A stretch of 42,517 nt of DNA, taken from an uncultured cyanobacterium (GTDB lineage: Bacteria > Cyanobacteriota > Cyanobacteriia > Gloeomargaritales > Gloeomargaritaceae). The position numbers and the translations under genes were made by a program. This document shows, in pieces, positions 1 through 9,217 of the stretch. The stretch covers positions 1 to 42,517 of the forward strand of contig CALHCP010000050.1 of NCBI GenBank assembly GCA_937936705.1, given 5' to 3'. The notes beneath the pieces were generated by a model that saw only the letters and a list, made by a program, of their open reading frames with translations, was not told where the DNA came from and made no database searches. Position 1 is the first letter of the stretch; each line of letters starts with the position of its first letter.

Positions 1-859
1 TGGGCGGGCGAGCCAGATAGATGCTGGCAGTACTGTGCTCAAGGTCGGTATGGCCAGGAGTCACCGGTTCCGGTTCCAACAAGTCCAGGTCATCTTCATC
101 ATCGTTCAATTCCCGCCCCCGGTGCCGCCGTTTGCCCTTGAGGCTGGCGTTCAACTTATTGAGTTTTTCTTCATCGGCCAACTCCTGCTCCCGGGTTTTG
201 CGTTTGGTGGGAGGTTTGTTGTCTTTTTCGTCACCTCCTCGGGGCTTGGTTAGGGTTGGGGGTGGGGCGAGTACCAGTAGCTCCACCGTGCCGGCTTCAG
301 AGACCGGTTCGGTATCAGGGAACCGAGGGGGTTTCAGAGGGGAAACCGCCCGTTCGGGAGGCACGGGGTTGGGATGGGGGGTGGATTTTTTAGGGGGGGT
401 CGGTCGCGGTGAAGACGGTTCACCGACCGGGGGTTGGGGACGCAGTTCCGGCCGTTTGGGGCGATTGGGTTTATGGGGTTGGTCGGGGCGGGTGGGCTCT
501 CGGGGGACCGGGGCTTCCGGTTTGGTGGGAGCTTCCACGCCTGAGCTTTGCCGGTAGCTGTAACTGCGAATTTGCAGTGGTTCTTTATCTTTCTCTTTCT
601 CTTTATCTTTAGTTTTCGGGGCAGCTTCCTTGGGTTTGGGAGTGGGGGGATGGGAACGGCCTTCCCCGCGGGGGATGGGGCGGGGGGGAGCAGGACGCTT
701 TTGAACGGCTTGGCGGATGCGCTCGGCCTCCTCCTCGGTAATCGTACTACTACAGGTTTTATAACTCACGTTCAGACGGTCGCACAGTTCTAGAACCGAC
801 TTATTATCTAAGTTCAGGTCACGGGAGAGGTCATAAATGCGGACACGGTCGTTGCTCAT
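1..859 (-). CDS. infB: Translation initiation factor IF-2, N-terminal part (cut by window edge)
   Basis: IF-2 is the GTPase that brings initiator fMet-tRNA to the 30S subunit and promotes subunit joining. The gene starts at ATG 859 (minus) and runs off the left edge, so about 286 codons are visible. Residues 1-52 look like the IF2-N winged-helix domain, starting MSNDRVRIYDLSRDLNL and containing a conserved NKSVLELCDRLNV stretch. After this comes a long low-complexity linker rich in Pro, Lys, Arg and Glu, then a Lys/Arg-rich segment and an acidic DDDEDD patch. That layout is typical of the long IF-2 N-terminus of cyanobacteria. The GTPase core lies outside the window, so the call rests on the N-domain and the linker. 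It is divergent from the GTPase gene at 964, with about 100 bp of shared promoter region between them. Confidence 0.9.
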   Translation of the reverse strand, partial: MSNDRVRIYDLSRDLNLDNKSVLELCDRLNVSYKTCSSTITEEEAERIRQAVQKRPAPPRPIPRGEGRSHPPTPKPKEAAPKTKDKEKEKDKEPLQIRSYSYRQSSGVEAPTKPEAPVPREPTRPDQPHKPNRPKRPELRPQPPVGEPSSPRPTPPKKSTPHPNPVPPERAVSPLKPPRFPDTEPVSEAGTVELLVLAPPPTLTKPRGGDEKDNKPPTKRKTREQELADEEKLNKLNASLKGKRRHRGRELNDDEDDLDLLEPEPVTPGHTDLEHSTASIYLARPP

Positions 860-963
860 GCGCGGCAGTTGGCTTAGGAAGTCGATCAGAGATAATAAGA
901 GGTAATTAAACCCCCATCATACTGTCTATCTATTCTAAATCCTTTCTAAATCCTTGGTGTCCG

Positions 964-1818
964 ATGCAGTCGCCCCCTTTGCAATGGTATCCCGGTCACA
1001 TGGCACGGGCGGTCAGAACCCTGACGGCACATCTGCAACGGGTGGATGTCGTGATTGAAGTCCGGGATGCCCGTATTCCCCGCAGTAGTACCCATCCTTT
1101 GTTGGCAACCCTGGCTCCCACCCGCGTTTTAGTCCTCAACCGCCGGGATCAAATTCCCGCTCCGGTGGGACGGGCCTGGGTTGCCCATTTACAAACCGAT
1201 GACCGCCCGGTGATTCTCACCGAAGCCCGCCAGGGTCAGGGGTTGAGCCAACTCCGGCAAGCCTTGGCGCAGGTGGGGCACCGACTCAATCAACGGCGGC
1301 AGCAGCGGGGTATGCTGGCGCGGGCGGTGCGGGTCGCGGTGGTGGGCTGCCCCAATGTCGGCAAATCGGCCTTGATCAATCGCCTATTAGGCCGGCGGGT
1401 CGCCCCTAGTGCCCCGAAAGCAGGAGTCACCCGTCAATGCCAATGGGTACGTCTGGGGGGAGATTGGGAACTGCTGGATACTCCCGGCATTTTGCCCCCC
1501 CGTTTGGAAGACCAGCAGGCGGCCGTGCATCTGGCGATTTGTGATGACATCAGCGAGGCTGTGTATGACCCCTACCTCATTGGGTTGGCTTTACTGGAAC
1601 GATTGTGGCTTTTGCCCCCCCAGGCGCGGCAGCCGGAGAATGGGCTGGAACAACGCTACCAACTAGCCACCCACAACCAGACCCCGGAGGCTTATTTGTC
1701 GGCTCTGGCCGCGCAAAAATGTAGAGGTGACCTCAACCGCAGTGCCCAGATGGTACTCCATGATTTCCGCAAGGGCACTTTGGGACAAATTGCCTTGGAA
1801 TTGCCGGAATTGGCTTGA
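964..1818 (+). CDS. ylqF: Circularly permuted ribosome-assembly GTPase, YlqF/RbgA family
   Basis: This 284-residue protein belongs to the RbgA (YlqF) family, which acts late in 50S subunit maturation. It has the family's N-terminal WYPGHM signature (residues 8-13). The G motifs are circularly permuted: G4 comes first (NRRD, 59-62), then G1 (GCPNVGKS, 128-135), a likely G2 Thr around 156, and G3 (DTPG, 172-175). The C-terminal helical region, about 190-284, matches the RbgA RNA-binding tail. G4 reads NRRD instead of the usual NKxD, a mild oddity. The ATG at 964 places the WYPGHM motif at the normal distance from the N-terminus. It faces away from infB, so two translation genes share an intergenic region. 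Confidence 0.92.
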   Translation: MQSPPLQWYPGHMARAVRTLTAHLQRVDVVIEVRDARIPRSSTHPLLATLAPTRVLVLNRRDQIPAPVGRAWVAHLQTDDRPVILTEARQGQGLSQLRQALAQVGHRLNQRRQQRGMLARAVRVAVVGCPNVGKSALINRLLGRRVAPSAPKAGVTRQCQWVRLGGDWELLDTPGILPPRLEDQQAAVHLAICDDISEAVYDPYLIGLALLERLWLLPPQARQPENGLEQRYQLATHNQTPEAYLSALAAQKCRGDLNRSAQMVLHDFRKGTLGQIALELPELA

Positions 1819-1858
1819 CCATAGGCATAGGATTTGCGTTCTGCCGAGCCGTCGCCGT

Positions 1859-3148
1859 CTAAATCACCGTACCGTTGGGAATCGTGGCATTTTTAATAAT
1901 CACCACAATACCGCTGCGGATATAAAACCCCAATGTTTCTCGGTCAGACTCCTGCACCCAATCTTTGTTAATAATCTGTACGTCTTTACCAATCCGGGCA
2001 TTTTTGTCCACAATCGAGCGGCGGATCACCGTATTTTCGCCAATTCCCAAAGGAATATGATGGTCGTTCGGCTCGGCAAACCGTTGCGTATAGGGTTCAT
2101 AAAAATCCGAACCCATCAGCAATGTATCCTCAATCACACAGCCTGATTGAATCCGGGAACGCACCCCCAAGACCGAATGACGCACCCGACAATTTTTCAA
2201 AATGCAGCCGTCACTGATCAGGGATTCACTGATTTCACAGTCCAGCAATTTGGAGGGGGGCAAGTAGCGGGAACGCGTGTAAATCGGCGCCGTTTCATCG
2301 TAGAAACTAAACGGCGGTTTGGGTTGTTTGGTCAACGCCAAATTAGCCTCATAAAACGACTCGATCGTACCAATATCCTCCCAGTAGTCATTGAATAGAT
2401 AAACCTGAATTTTATAATCCTGAATCGCCGCCGGGATCACCTCTTTGCCAAAATCCGTGCGGTTGGCATCCTCCTGTAAAAGTTTGCGCAGAATCTCTTT
2501 ATTAAACACATAAATCCCCATGGAAGCAATGTAGGGCTTGCGTTGCGCTTCCTCCGGCGATAGCCCCAACACCGTCGTATCTACCCGCATTTCTTGGAGT
2601 GCCGCCCCCTTGGGTTTTTCCCGGAAGGCCACCACCCGCCCCGTGGCATCAATTTTCATCAAGCCGAAGGCCGAAGCCGGTTTTTCCTCCACCGGAATCA
2701 CCGACAGGGTAATGTCCGCCCCGGTTTGTTGATGCCGGGCAATAAAATCCCGGTAATCCATGCGGTACAAATGATCCCCGGAGAGAATCAGGTAGTGATC
2801 CACATCCCAGGTCTCAAACAACCACAGATACTGACGCACCGCATCCGCCGTCCCTTGGAACCAACCCGGATTATCGGGGGTCTGCTGCGCCGCCAACACC
2901 TCCACAAAACCATCTACAAACCCGGAAAAGGCATAGGCACGATTAATATGGCGGTTCAAGGAAGCGGAATTGAACTGGGTCAGCACATAAATTTTGTGAA
3001 TTTCCGAGTTAATGCAATTACTGACCGGAATGTCAATCAAGCGATACTTCCCGGCCAGGGGCACCGCCGGTTTCGCCCGTAATTTGGTCAAGGGATAGAG
3101 TCGCGTCCCGGCACCACCGCCCAAAATTATCCCTAGAACCCGCTTCAT
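1859..3148 (-). CDS. glgC: Glucose-1-phosphate adenylyltransferase (ADP-glucose pyrophosphorylase)
   Basis: It makes ADP-glucose from ATP and glucose-1-phosphate, the committed step of glycogen synthesis. The 429-residue length is normal for cyanobacterial GlgC. The N-terminal nucleotidyltransferase domain has [12 protein letters not shown] near residue 10 and a [19 protein letters not shown] segment. It also has the GTADAVRQ loop, [11 protein letters not shown], and FREKPKG for glucose-1-phosphate binding. A C-terminal left-handed beta-helix follows, ending in [14 protein letters not shown] and the NGTVI terminus; the Lys residues there belong to the 3-phosphoglycerate activator region in known enzymes. 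A strong AAGGGGAGG ribosome-binding site stands about 8 bases upstream of ATG 3148. The gene is convergent with ylqF (40 bp apart), and no other glg gene is in view. Confidence 0.97.
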   Translation of the reverse strand: MKRVLGIILGGGAGTRLYPLTKLRAKPAVPLAGKYRLIDIPVSNCINSEIHKIYVLTQFNSASLNRHINRAYAFSGFVDGFVEVLAAQQTPDNPGWFQGTADAVRQYLWLFETWDVDHYLILSGDHLYRMDYRDFIARHQQTGADITLSVIPVEEKPASAFGLMKIDATGRVVAFREKPKGAALQEMRVDTTVLGLSPEEAQRKPYIASMGIYVFNKEILRKLLQEDANRTDFGKEVIPAAIQDYKIQVYLFNDYWEDIGTIESFYEANLALTKQPKPPFSFYDETAPIYTRSRYLPPSKLLDCEISESLISDGCILKNCRVRHSVLGVRSRIQSGCVIEDTLLMGSDFYEPYTQRFAEPNDHHIPLGIGENTVIRRSIVDKNARIGKDVQIINKDWVQESDRETLGFYIRSGIVVIIKNATIPNGTVI

Positions 3149-3248
3149 GGTCTCTGCCTCCCCTTGCGGTTGTCAGTACCAGTGTCCCCCGAGATGGCAT
3201 CCCTGACAAGAGCACCTGCTTCAGTTTTAGCACGGGGGCACCTGGTCG

Positions 3249-4106
3249 TCAGCCGGAAAAATGGATCGGGTTGTCCGTTTCCCCCAGCCGCAAGTAAAAC
3301 AGAATCGGCAGGAGAATCAGCAACATCAACACCACCGATAAAGCCGCCCCTAAAGGCCAATCCAGGGTTTTGAGAAACTGATTTTGGATCAAATTCCCCA
3401 CCATCAAACTCTTGGCACCCCCCAAAATATCCGGGGTCACAAACGCCCCCACCGCCGGAATAAAGACCAGCAGACACCCCACCCCAATCCCCCGCAGACT
3501 CAAAGGCAGCAACACCCGCCCCAAAATTTGCCAAAAATTGGCACCCAAATCCTGCGCCGCCCAGACTAAATGAAAATCAAATTTTTCCAACGTGCTGTAC
3601 AAAGGCAAAATCATAAAGGGCAGGTAGCCATACACCAACCCAATCCCCACCGCCAACGGCGTAAATAACAGATTCAACGGCTCAGCAATCACCCCCATGC
3701 CCATCAGCAGCGCATTGATCCATCCCCGCTGTCCCAGCAACACCATCCAGGCGTAAGTGCGAACCAAAAAATTCGTCCAGAAGGGAATAATCACCAACAG
3801 CAACCCCACCGTGCGCCAGGGTCGCGGTTGACTCACCAGCCAAAGCGCCAGGGGATAGCCCAGCACCAAACACACCCCAGTCGTGGCCAACGCCAAACCC
3901 ACCGAGCGCAGGAGAATTTCCGTATAAATCGGGTTCAGCAAGCGGACGTAATTTTCCCCCGTCCACTGCCACACCACATTGCCGTAACCCTGATGGGTCA
4001 AAAAACTATAAGTCACCAACAACCCCAGGGGCAGCACAAAAAATATCCCCAACCAAAGGACAGGCAGGACTAGAAAGCCCCACCACGCCCACCAAGAACT
4101 ATCCAT
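3249..4106 (-). CDS. ABC transporter permease, PotB/PotH type (spermidine/putrescine-like)
   Basis: This is a 285-residue inner-membrane permease of the binding-protein-dependent type 1 family. About six hydrophobic segments are visible, near residues 10-32, 66-90, 100-122, 150-170, 205-226 and 255-272. The EAA-type cytoplasmic loop (AAQDLGANFWQILGRVLLP, 183-201), which docks to the ATPase, matches the PotB/PotH subgroup. The family usually transports polyamines, although relatives move thiamine, iron or sulfate, so the substrate is inferred. No ATPase, second permease or binding protein lies next to it; its neighbours are glgC downstream and a response regulator upstream. The rest of the transporter must be encoded elsewhere. 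ATG 4106 is the first start. Confidence 0.85.
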   Translation of the reverse strand: MDSSWWAWWGFLVLPVLWLGIFFVLPLGLLVTYSFLTHQGYGNVVWQWTGENYVRLLNPIYTEILLRSVGLALATTGVCLVLGYPLALWLVSQPRPWRTVGLLLVIIPFWTNFLVRTYAWMVLLGQRGWINALLMGMGVIAEPLNLLFTPLAVGIGLVYGYLPFMILPLYSTLEKFDFHLVWAAQDLGANFWQILGRVLLPLSLRGIGVGCLLVFIPAVGAFVTPDILGGAKSLMVGNLIQNQFLKTLDWPLGAALSVVLMLLILLPILFYLRLGETDNPIHFSG

Positions 4107-4185
4107 GCCCCCACTTCCGTAATCCTACGGATATGCGACCGATCACCTAGGTACCAGCTTGCAGCTCTACCTTTTCAGGATACCC

Positions 4186-5301
4186 CTAAGCCGCCGCCAG
4201 ATAGCGGGTCACCACCGCCTTCAACTCGTCTGGGGTCGCCGGTTTCTCCATCACCTCATTGGCTCCCGCCAACCGGGCTCGGGCCCGGTCTAAAAGACCC
4301 CCATTCGCCGTCAACAGCACAATCGGCGTGTTCTTGAGAACGGGAGACTTACGCAGCAGGGAACAGATCTCCAAACCGTTCACCTGCGGGAACAGCCAGT
4401 CCAGGAGAATGACATGCGGGCGGGTTTGGATCAACGTCCCCAAGCCCCGCAGCGGGTCTTCCAGGGTCACCAAATCAAACTCATCCCCCAAAGCCGCCGC
4501 CACACTCTGCAAACAGGCCGGGCTATCATCCACACAGGCCACCACCGGCTTGGGCGCTTCCGGTTCCGGCACCACCGGAGCCAAGTCCTCCAAGGCTTGC
4601 AGACGGAAATAGCCCTCCCGCACCAGCGTTAGCAAGGATGTTCCCACCATCGGCAACTCCGCCCCGGTGGCCACCGCCAAATCCCAAAAACTGTTCTCCC
4701 CATTGCACAAACGGGACAGGGTCAGAAACGTCTGCGCATTCACCCGTTGTTCCAAGCGGCGTTTCTCAATAAACTGAGGCGCCATATCCGGGGACGTGGC
4801 CCGCAGACCCACCTGCTGCCACTTCTGCCACAGCTGCTCCACCTGCTGCCATTCCTCCGTCACCACCAAGAGGAGCAATTCGCCGCTCAAGCGCGCTTGC
4901 CCATCCCAATAACCCCGCACCTGACCGACACCCATCTGCGCCAAGGTGACCGCCTGCGCCAAGCCAAACAATACCTCGGTCACCGCCCCCCGAATCACCT
5001 GTTGCGCCTGCTCCCGGCTGATTTGTTGGGCAGCCACGGCCTGGGTTAACACGTCATATTCCCAAGCCACCTCCGGCGACCCCTGCACCGCCTGCAATTC
5101 CGGGGCAAACTTACCGGTCAACCGGCGCCACCGCCGATAGCGATGCTCGCCCCCGGTCGCAAACAGTAAACGCCCCCCCAGAAAAAACAACGACCACTGC
5201 TGCCGGCTATCCCCAAGCCGCAACTCCCCCGATAGCCGATTCGCCTGTACCTTGCTCCACAAGGAGCGCAACTCTGTGACCGTAAACGTCTGTCCCGACA
5301 T
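4186..5301 (-). CDS. PATAN-domain response regulator (PatA/PixG/PilG-like)
   Basis: This 371-residue protein has an N-terminal PATAN (DUF4388) region, about residues 1-235, and a C-terminal receiver domain, about 252-371. The receiver is complete: acidic pair D258/D259 (CVDDSP), phospho-acceptor D301 (ILLDWLF), T331 (LLTAN) and K353 (EKPA). PATAN-REC proteins of cyanobacteria (PatA, PixG, PilG, LsiR) take part in heterocyst patterning or in type IV pilus-based phototaxis, where some bind the pilus motor ATPase. ATG 5301 is chosen because a GGAGGT ribosome-binding site lies 7 bases upstream; the frame is open to a TTG at 5337 with no such support. It may work with the PixJ-like receptor 32 kb away, but that link is only inferred. 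It is orphan here, with no CheA or CheY beside it. Confidence 0.9.
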   Translation of the reverse strand: MSGQTFTVTELRSLWSKVQANRLSGELRLGDSRQQWSLFFLGGRLLFATGGEHRYRRWRRLTGKFAPELQAVQGSPEVAWEYDVLTQAVAAQQISREQAQQVIRGAVTEVLFGLAQAVTLAQMGVGQVRGYWDGQARLSGELLLLVVTEEWQQVEQLWQKWQQVGLRATSPDMAPQFIEKRRLEQRVNAQTFLTLSRLCNGENSFWDLAVATGAELPMVGTSLLTLVREGYFRLQALEDLAPVVPEPEAPKPVVACVDDSPACLQSVAAALGDEFDLVTLEDPLRGLGTLIQTRPHVILLDWLFPQVNGLEICSLLRKSPVLKNTPIVLLTANGGLLDRARARLAGANEVMEKPATPDELKAVVTRYLAAA

Positions 5302-5735
5302 GCTCTGTACCTCCCAAATTTCCGTAGTCTTACTCAACCGACTGATGACATCTTAACATCGCTTTACAAGAATTGCTACATTTTCTTAATCTTTCCCCTC
5401 TGAAACAACCATGACACCAATTTACTCGCTCCCTGGCCGGCTTGTAAAGCCTGTTGTACTGAACTTATAGCTTAGTATAAGCTAGATTTTGTATGTATTT
5501 TATATTAATATTTTACTAATAAAACTTGCAGATAGCCATTGGAAGCGCCGTCACCAAAAGCCCATGGCGCCAGCGTCTTGGTGAATATACTTAGGTATTT
5601 CTCCGTATAGGGAAAAATTTGGAGCAGTGATCCGGGGGAAAATCCTTAAAAAATCTTGATCCTCGACTTTTCTCCGTATATTTACTGAAATTGGGCTGAG
5701 CGATGCGGTTAACCCTGCGGCGGTTTGATGAACGC
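5302..5735. other. Intergenic region with AT-rich core, direct repeats and a hairpin
   Basis: I see no convincing gene here. It contains an AT-rich stretch at about 5465-5525 that could hold promoter elements for the PATAN regulator. A 12-base direct repeat, TTTCTCCGTATA, occurs at 5598-5609 and 5669-5680. A perfect 10-base inverted repeat (GGGCTGAGCG at 5693-5702, CGCTCAGCCC at 5733-5742) has a 30-base loop and overlaps the stop codon of the next gene. That hairpin could attenuate readthrough from the GST-like gene, but no T-run follows it. Confidence 0.5.
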
Positions 5736-6941
5736 TCAGCCCGCTGAGTGCCGAAATTGGGCCGGGTCTTGATCCCGCCGATGCTGGGTGGGGATGGGGA
5801 TGCCCTGCCGGTCGCCCGCCAACGCCGCCGTCTGTTCCAGCGCCGTGCGCAGGTGTTTGGCCGCATAAATACTCATATCCCTGGGCACACTGACCCGGTC
5901 CCGCAGGTAGCGCAAGGCCGCATCCGCCCCCGGCGGCGGTGGGCAGGATTCCCTCGTCCATAAATAAGTCAAAGCGCACCGCAGCGCCTCATCCATCAGC
6001 TCAGCCGGTGCCGGATTCACCCGGATGAGATTCGTCCGATGTTTCAGCACCCGATGCAGCGCCTCCAGGCGACTGGTGGCCGGTTCAGGGTAGCGGGCAT
6101 CCGGCAAATCCCACCACGGCCCGTGATCCACCCGTCGTTGATGCGCCTGCGTCACCGGGCTGTCATTGGCCCAACAGCCCCCCATCTGCGGCGGCAAATC
6201 GTGGGCATGGGTATGAAAATCGCCCTGCGTCCCCCGATAGGTCAAGCGGGTTTCCATGGCATCAAACCAGGCCGACAAAGCTGGATTTTGCTCCCGCAGG
6301 CCATACCCCTTGTAATAATAAAGACTGGCGTGCATCCGCTCCACATAGGGGGCAAAAATCACATCAATCGCACTAAAATCACCCAAAAAATAAGCCCCAG
6401 GCGTGCGCTGCAATACCTCTTCCACCCGATCCACCACCCGTTGAAATTGCGCTTGATGGGCTTGTTCCTGTTGGGGCGAAAAACTGGGCTGACACAACCA
6501 CAGGCACCAAGCGCGAAATAATAATCGCTCCAACTGCCGTAAGGCTATCGCTTCCGGGTCTTGCAGACCGATTCCCAGTGCGCCAAACGCCTCTTCCAAC
6601 GCCATTAAAATATCATCGCTTTCGGTGATCAACCGCCCATCCAATTCCAGCGCCGGTAACATCCCCGAACGCACCTTGCGCTGGTACCAAGCCTCCTTTT
6701 GCCCGTAGCAAAACATCGTCACTTTGGCAATCCGATAAGGGATGCGTTTTTCTTCCAGCCACAGCCACACCTTTTGGCAATAGGGACACCAGGCATGGTG
6801 ATCCCGGTACAAAGTCACTCGCACATCAGCTTCACGGTGGCCAAACAAACGCAGTTGCGCTTGGGCATTCGTGGCACCGTTGACTCGGTCAAACGACCAA
6901 TCATCCAACGCCGCCAATTCCGACCAAGTCAGGGGAGGCAT
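5736..6941 (-). CDS. Large glutathione S-transferase family protein with CPYC motif
   Basis: The protein has 401 residues, nearly twice the length of an ordinary GST. A thioredoxin-fold domain (about 40-125) carries a C52-P-Y-C55 redox motif at the start of its first helix. The cis-Pro and Glu-Ser-Asp glutathione-binding segment follows ([10 protein letters not shown], then ITESDDIL). A helical GST C-terminal domain occupies about 135-255, and roughly 145 further residues of unknown function end the protein. A C-x-x-C suggests glutaredoxin-like or dehydroascorbate-reductase-like chemistry instead of classical conjugation. I recall similar long GST proteins in cyanobacteria and plastid-bearing algae. 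A GGGAGGGA ribosome-binding site precedes ATG 6941. The start lies 3 bases after the preceding gene, so the two are probably co-transcribed. Confidence 0.85.
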   Translation of the reverse strand: MPPLTWSELAALDDWSFDRVNGATNAQAQLRLFGHREADVRVTLYRDHHAWCPYCQKVWLWLEEKRIPYRIAKVTMFCYGQKEAWYQRKVRSGMLPALELDGRLITESDDILMALEEAFGALGIGLQDPEAIALRQLERLLFRAWCLWLCQPSFSPQQEQAHQAQFQRVVDRVEEVLQRTPGAYFLGDFSAIDVIFAPYVERMHASLYYYKGYGLREQNPALSAWFDAMETRLTYRGTQGDFHTHAHDLPPQMGGCWANDSPVTQAHQRRVDHGPWWDLPDARYPEPATSRLEALHRVLKHRTNLIRVNPAPAELMDEALRCALTYLWTRESCPPPPGADAALRYLRDRVSVPRDMSIYAAKHLRTALEQTAALAGDRQGIPIPTQHRRDQDPAQFRHSAG

Positions 6942-6944
6942 CGG

Positions 6945-7382
6945 TCATCCCTCCCCAGAGCGCCGCTCATGGCACTCTAACGGTCGTGACCACAGATAGT
7001 ATCGCAGTGACTGCGACAACCCGAGCGGTACGGGCGTGGCATGGTCTAAATCCAGCCGCTGCCATCCCCCCATCCCACCCGCCGCGGTGCGATAGAGCAG
7101 AACGCGGTCACCCAATAAAGCCCTCAGAAAATCGACCACATCCTCCGTCACCTGCTCATCTCGCTGGGCTTGGGAGAGCGTGGCGTCGTCGGGATGGAAA
7201 TGCCCGTGAGCAATCCGTTCGATCCACACCGTGGCCTCGTTACCGTCATCGTAAATCAGGACTCGCCCCACCGCGGGTTGTGCCGCCGGAAAGGTCGCAA
7301 TCGGCCGGGGTGGAGTATCCAACTGCATCTCCCAACCCGCAAACTCGCGCTGCAAAGCCGGAATCAGACGGTCACGAAGCAT
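6945..7382 (-). CDS. Conserved hypothetical protein, cytoplasmic
   Basis: A 145-residue protein of unknown function with no signal peptide or membrane segment. The centre reads like a mixed alpha/beta domain (VGRVLIYDDGNEATVWIER, then LTEDVVDFLRALLGDRVLLYR). It is rich in charged residues and ends in an Arg/Glu-rich tail. I do not recognise a catalytic motif. It starts at ATG 7382, only 15 bp after the stop of the MBL-fold gene, and its stop is 3 bp before the start of the GST-like gene. The three genes therefore look like one operon. The phase and codon usage resemble the neighbours, supporting a real gene. Confidence 0.75.
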   Translation of the reverse strand: MLRDRLIPALQREFAGWEMQLDTPPRPIATFPAAQPAVGRVLIYDDGNEATVWIERIAHGHFHPDDATLSQAQRDEQVTEDVVDFLRALLGDRVLLYRTAAGGMGGWQRLDLDHATPVPLGLSQSLRYYLWSRPLECHERRSGEG

Positions 7383-7397
7383 CTGAGGGTTAACCGT

Positions 7398-8831
7398 TTA
7401 TTTCGTTTCCAGTCTAGCGGTGACCGGCGGTTGTCCGCGGTACCATTCCCCCACCCGCAACGAACCCCGCCGCCATCGCCACACCAGCCGCCCTGCCTCT
7501 ACAAACTCCCGCCACCGGCGCAGCCAAATCCCCAAATAACGCGGTTGCAGATGCTGCCACACCGGCAGGTATTCATTTTCCCAGGCATCCAAAAGCGATA
7601 AAAATAGGCGCACCTCCACCCAGGAAGCCGTAGGAGCCAAACGAATCCGCAGGCGTTTGGAAGGTCCCCAGGTGGAAAACATGCGTTTGCGACAACAATC
7701 ATTGACCACCAACGCCGGTATTTGAATCGTTAACGTCGCCGCCACCGGTTCCGATAAAGAGGTCACGGTACGCCGCCGAAAATCCAAGAACCAGTAGTAA
7801 TCTTGCTGCTGGTGAATGTGAAATAAAACCGTCATCTGAGACAGTTTGGGCAGTCCGGGCGGGAGAGCCTGCAACAAAGCCGTAAAATATCGTGCAAAGG
7901 CGGGATAATCCGGCTTCACCTGGGCTTCTCGAGCGTATTGTCTTTCTAAAGTCAGGTGATATTTTTTTTGTAAATCAGCAATGTATTGGTCTGCCTGTTG
8001 ATAAGCAAATTCCCGCAGCCGGAATCCCTCAGCCTCTGACCAGCAACTTCCCGGCGGCATTAAAACGCATTGGGTGGGCAATCCCCGCTCTTGACTGGTT
8101 TGATTGCAATAGGTGACTACCGCTTCCGGGGAAACCGCCGTGGCATTAAACTCCTGAGTTTCTCGGTGTAAAAAACAATGATTACTGGCGAAAGGAATGG
8201 CATATTTTGCCCCCACCGTCAAACTAAATTCCGTAAACTCTTGGATATATTGCTGAGCCGAGCGGAACTCCCCAAACCGTTCGCGATAATCGACAATGCA
8301 ATAGGGAATCGCCGATGCACTGGAAAAACTCCGAAACACAAAATCAATTTGCGGGAATTGCCGAAGAATCGCTCGGAGCGGCCAACCGAACAATTTACAG
8401 TCATTGGCATTAAACAAGGTCGTTTCCCCATTGGTAATCACCACGGCCGAATCCACCGTAATCCCGAATTGAAAGGAGTATAAAAATAACCGATTCCCCA
8501 GTTTTACCCGACCGCCGTGGGGAATTTCGGTAATGTTTTTGAATCCCAAATCCTGCAAATCCTTGACCATGCGCCGGGTATGCACCAGCGGAACGAGCAT
8601 CCGGGTTTCTCGGTCAAAATGGCGCAGAGACGGCCCATGAAAATGATCCCAATGCAAATGGGTAATGTAAATGTAATCCGGTTGTAATCCCTCAATCAAT
8701 TCCGCGGGAGCTTCCGGGAAGTTCCACCAACTGCGCCAATAGCAAGACCCGCGCAACCAAGGGTCAATCACTAACGACACCCCTTGGTCTTGTACTAACA
8801 AACCCGCATGACTGAGGATGGTAAATTGCAT
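7398..8831 (-). CDS. Metallo-beta-lactamase-fold hydrolase, UlaG/CMAH-like
   Basis: The protein is about 477 residues long. Its N-terminal half is a metallo-beta-lactamase fold with the metal-binding signature H58-L-H60-W-D62-H63 and the preceding SHAGLLV and VIDPWLRG strands typical of the UlaG-like branch. The overall length and the long C-terminal region resemble bacterial homologues of the CMP-Neu5Ac hydroxylase catalytic part without a Rieske domain. The substrate is unknown. The C-terminal region (about 310-477) has a further alpha/beta segment with many Trp and Arg residues. The frame opens at GTG 8837, but ATG 8831 is preferred because GAGG lies 5 bases before it. It leads the probable operon with the 145-residue protein and the GST-like protein. 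Confidence 0.85.
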   Translation of the reverse strand: MQFTILSHAGLLVQDQGVSLVIDPWLRGSCYWRSWWNFPEAPAELIEGLQPDYIYITHLHWDHFHGPSLRHFDRETRMLVPLVHTRRMVKDLQDLGFKNITEIPHGGRVKLGNRLFLYSFQFGITVDSAVVITNGETTLFNANDCKLFGWPLRAILRQFPQIDFVFRSFSSASAIPYCIVDYRERFGEFRSAQQYIQEFTEFSLTVGAKYAIPFASNHCFLHRETQEFNATAVSPEAVVTYCNQTSQERGLPTQCVLMPPGSCWSEAEGFRLREFAYQQADQYIADLQKKYHLTLERQYAREAQVKPDYPAFARYFTALLQALPPGLPKLSQMTVLFHIHQQQDYYWFLDFRRRTVTSLSEPVAATLTIQIPALVVNDCCRKRMFSTWGPSKRLRIRLAPTASWVEVRLFLSLLDAWENEYLPVWQHLQPRYLGIWLRRWREFVEAGRLVWRWRRGSLRVGEWYRGQPPVTARLETK

Positions 8832-8907
8832 CGGCACCTCACGACACTGGCTTTAGGTTAACGCCGGGGGGAAATGATTGCCCATGCCCACCGCCGGATT
8901 GATTCCA

Positions 8908-9006
8908 GGGAACCTCTATAAGTGCCGGAGCGCAGCCCCCGTTTCTCTATCGACTCGGTATGCCAGCGAGAGCGGGGTCGGCTGGCTCCAATCACATAGA
9001 GGTGCT
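8908..9006 (+). repeat. MITE-like element copy 1 (internally shortened)
   Basis: It starts GGGAACCTCTATA and ends CACATAGAGGTGC, with the family core (GCGCAGCCCCCG, then CTCGGTATGCCAGCGAGA and GGCTGGCTCCAATCA). It lacks about 20 bases of the left half compared with the 120-bp copies. It fills most of the gap between the MBL-fold gene and tRNA-Leu. Confidence 0.8.
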
Positions 9007-9045
9007 TTCAGCCATCATCTGATTATGGCATAATAATAATTCCCT

Positions 9046-9129
9046 GGGCGGATGGCGGAACTGGTAGACGCAGCAGACTCAAAATCTGCCGGTAGCAATA
9101 CCTTGCGAGTTCGATTCTCGCTCTGCCCA
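9046..9129 (+). tRNA. tRNA-Leu (anticodon CAA)
   Basis: An 84-nt cloverleaf can be folded. The acceptor stem is GGGCGGA/TCTGCCC with discriminator A. The anticodon stem is GCAGA/TCTGC with loop CTCAAAA, giving anticodon CAA (reads UUG). A long class II variable arm and a T-arm with GTTCGATTC follow. The 3' CCA is not encoded. An AT-rich segment just upstream (gattatggcataataataat) could hold its promoter. Confidence 0.96.
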
Positions 9130-9217
9130 TAACGGACAATGCTGACGGCGCAGGGGTTTTTCAGATTCAGGCTATACTGAAAACCGCAGAGCGTTTCTTT
9201 AGAGAACATACAGGGTC

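Noticed and set aside
5551-5979. Minus-strand 142-codon frame across the GST 3' end
   Set aside because: It overlaps the GST-like gene in another frame and its tail runs through the AT-rich gap; no motif or ribosome-binding site.
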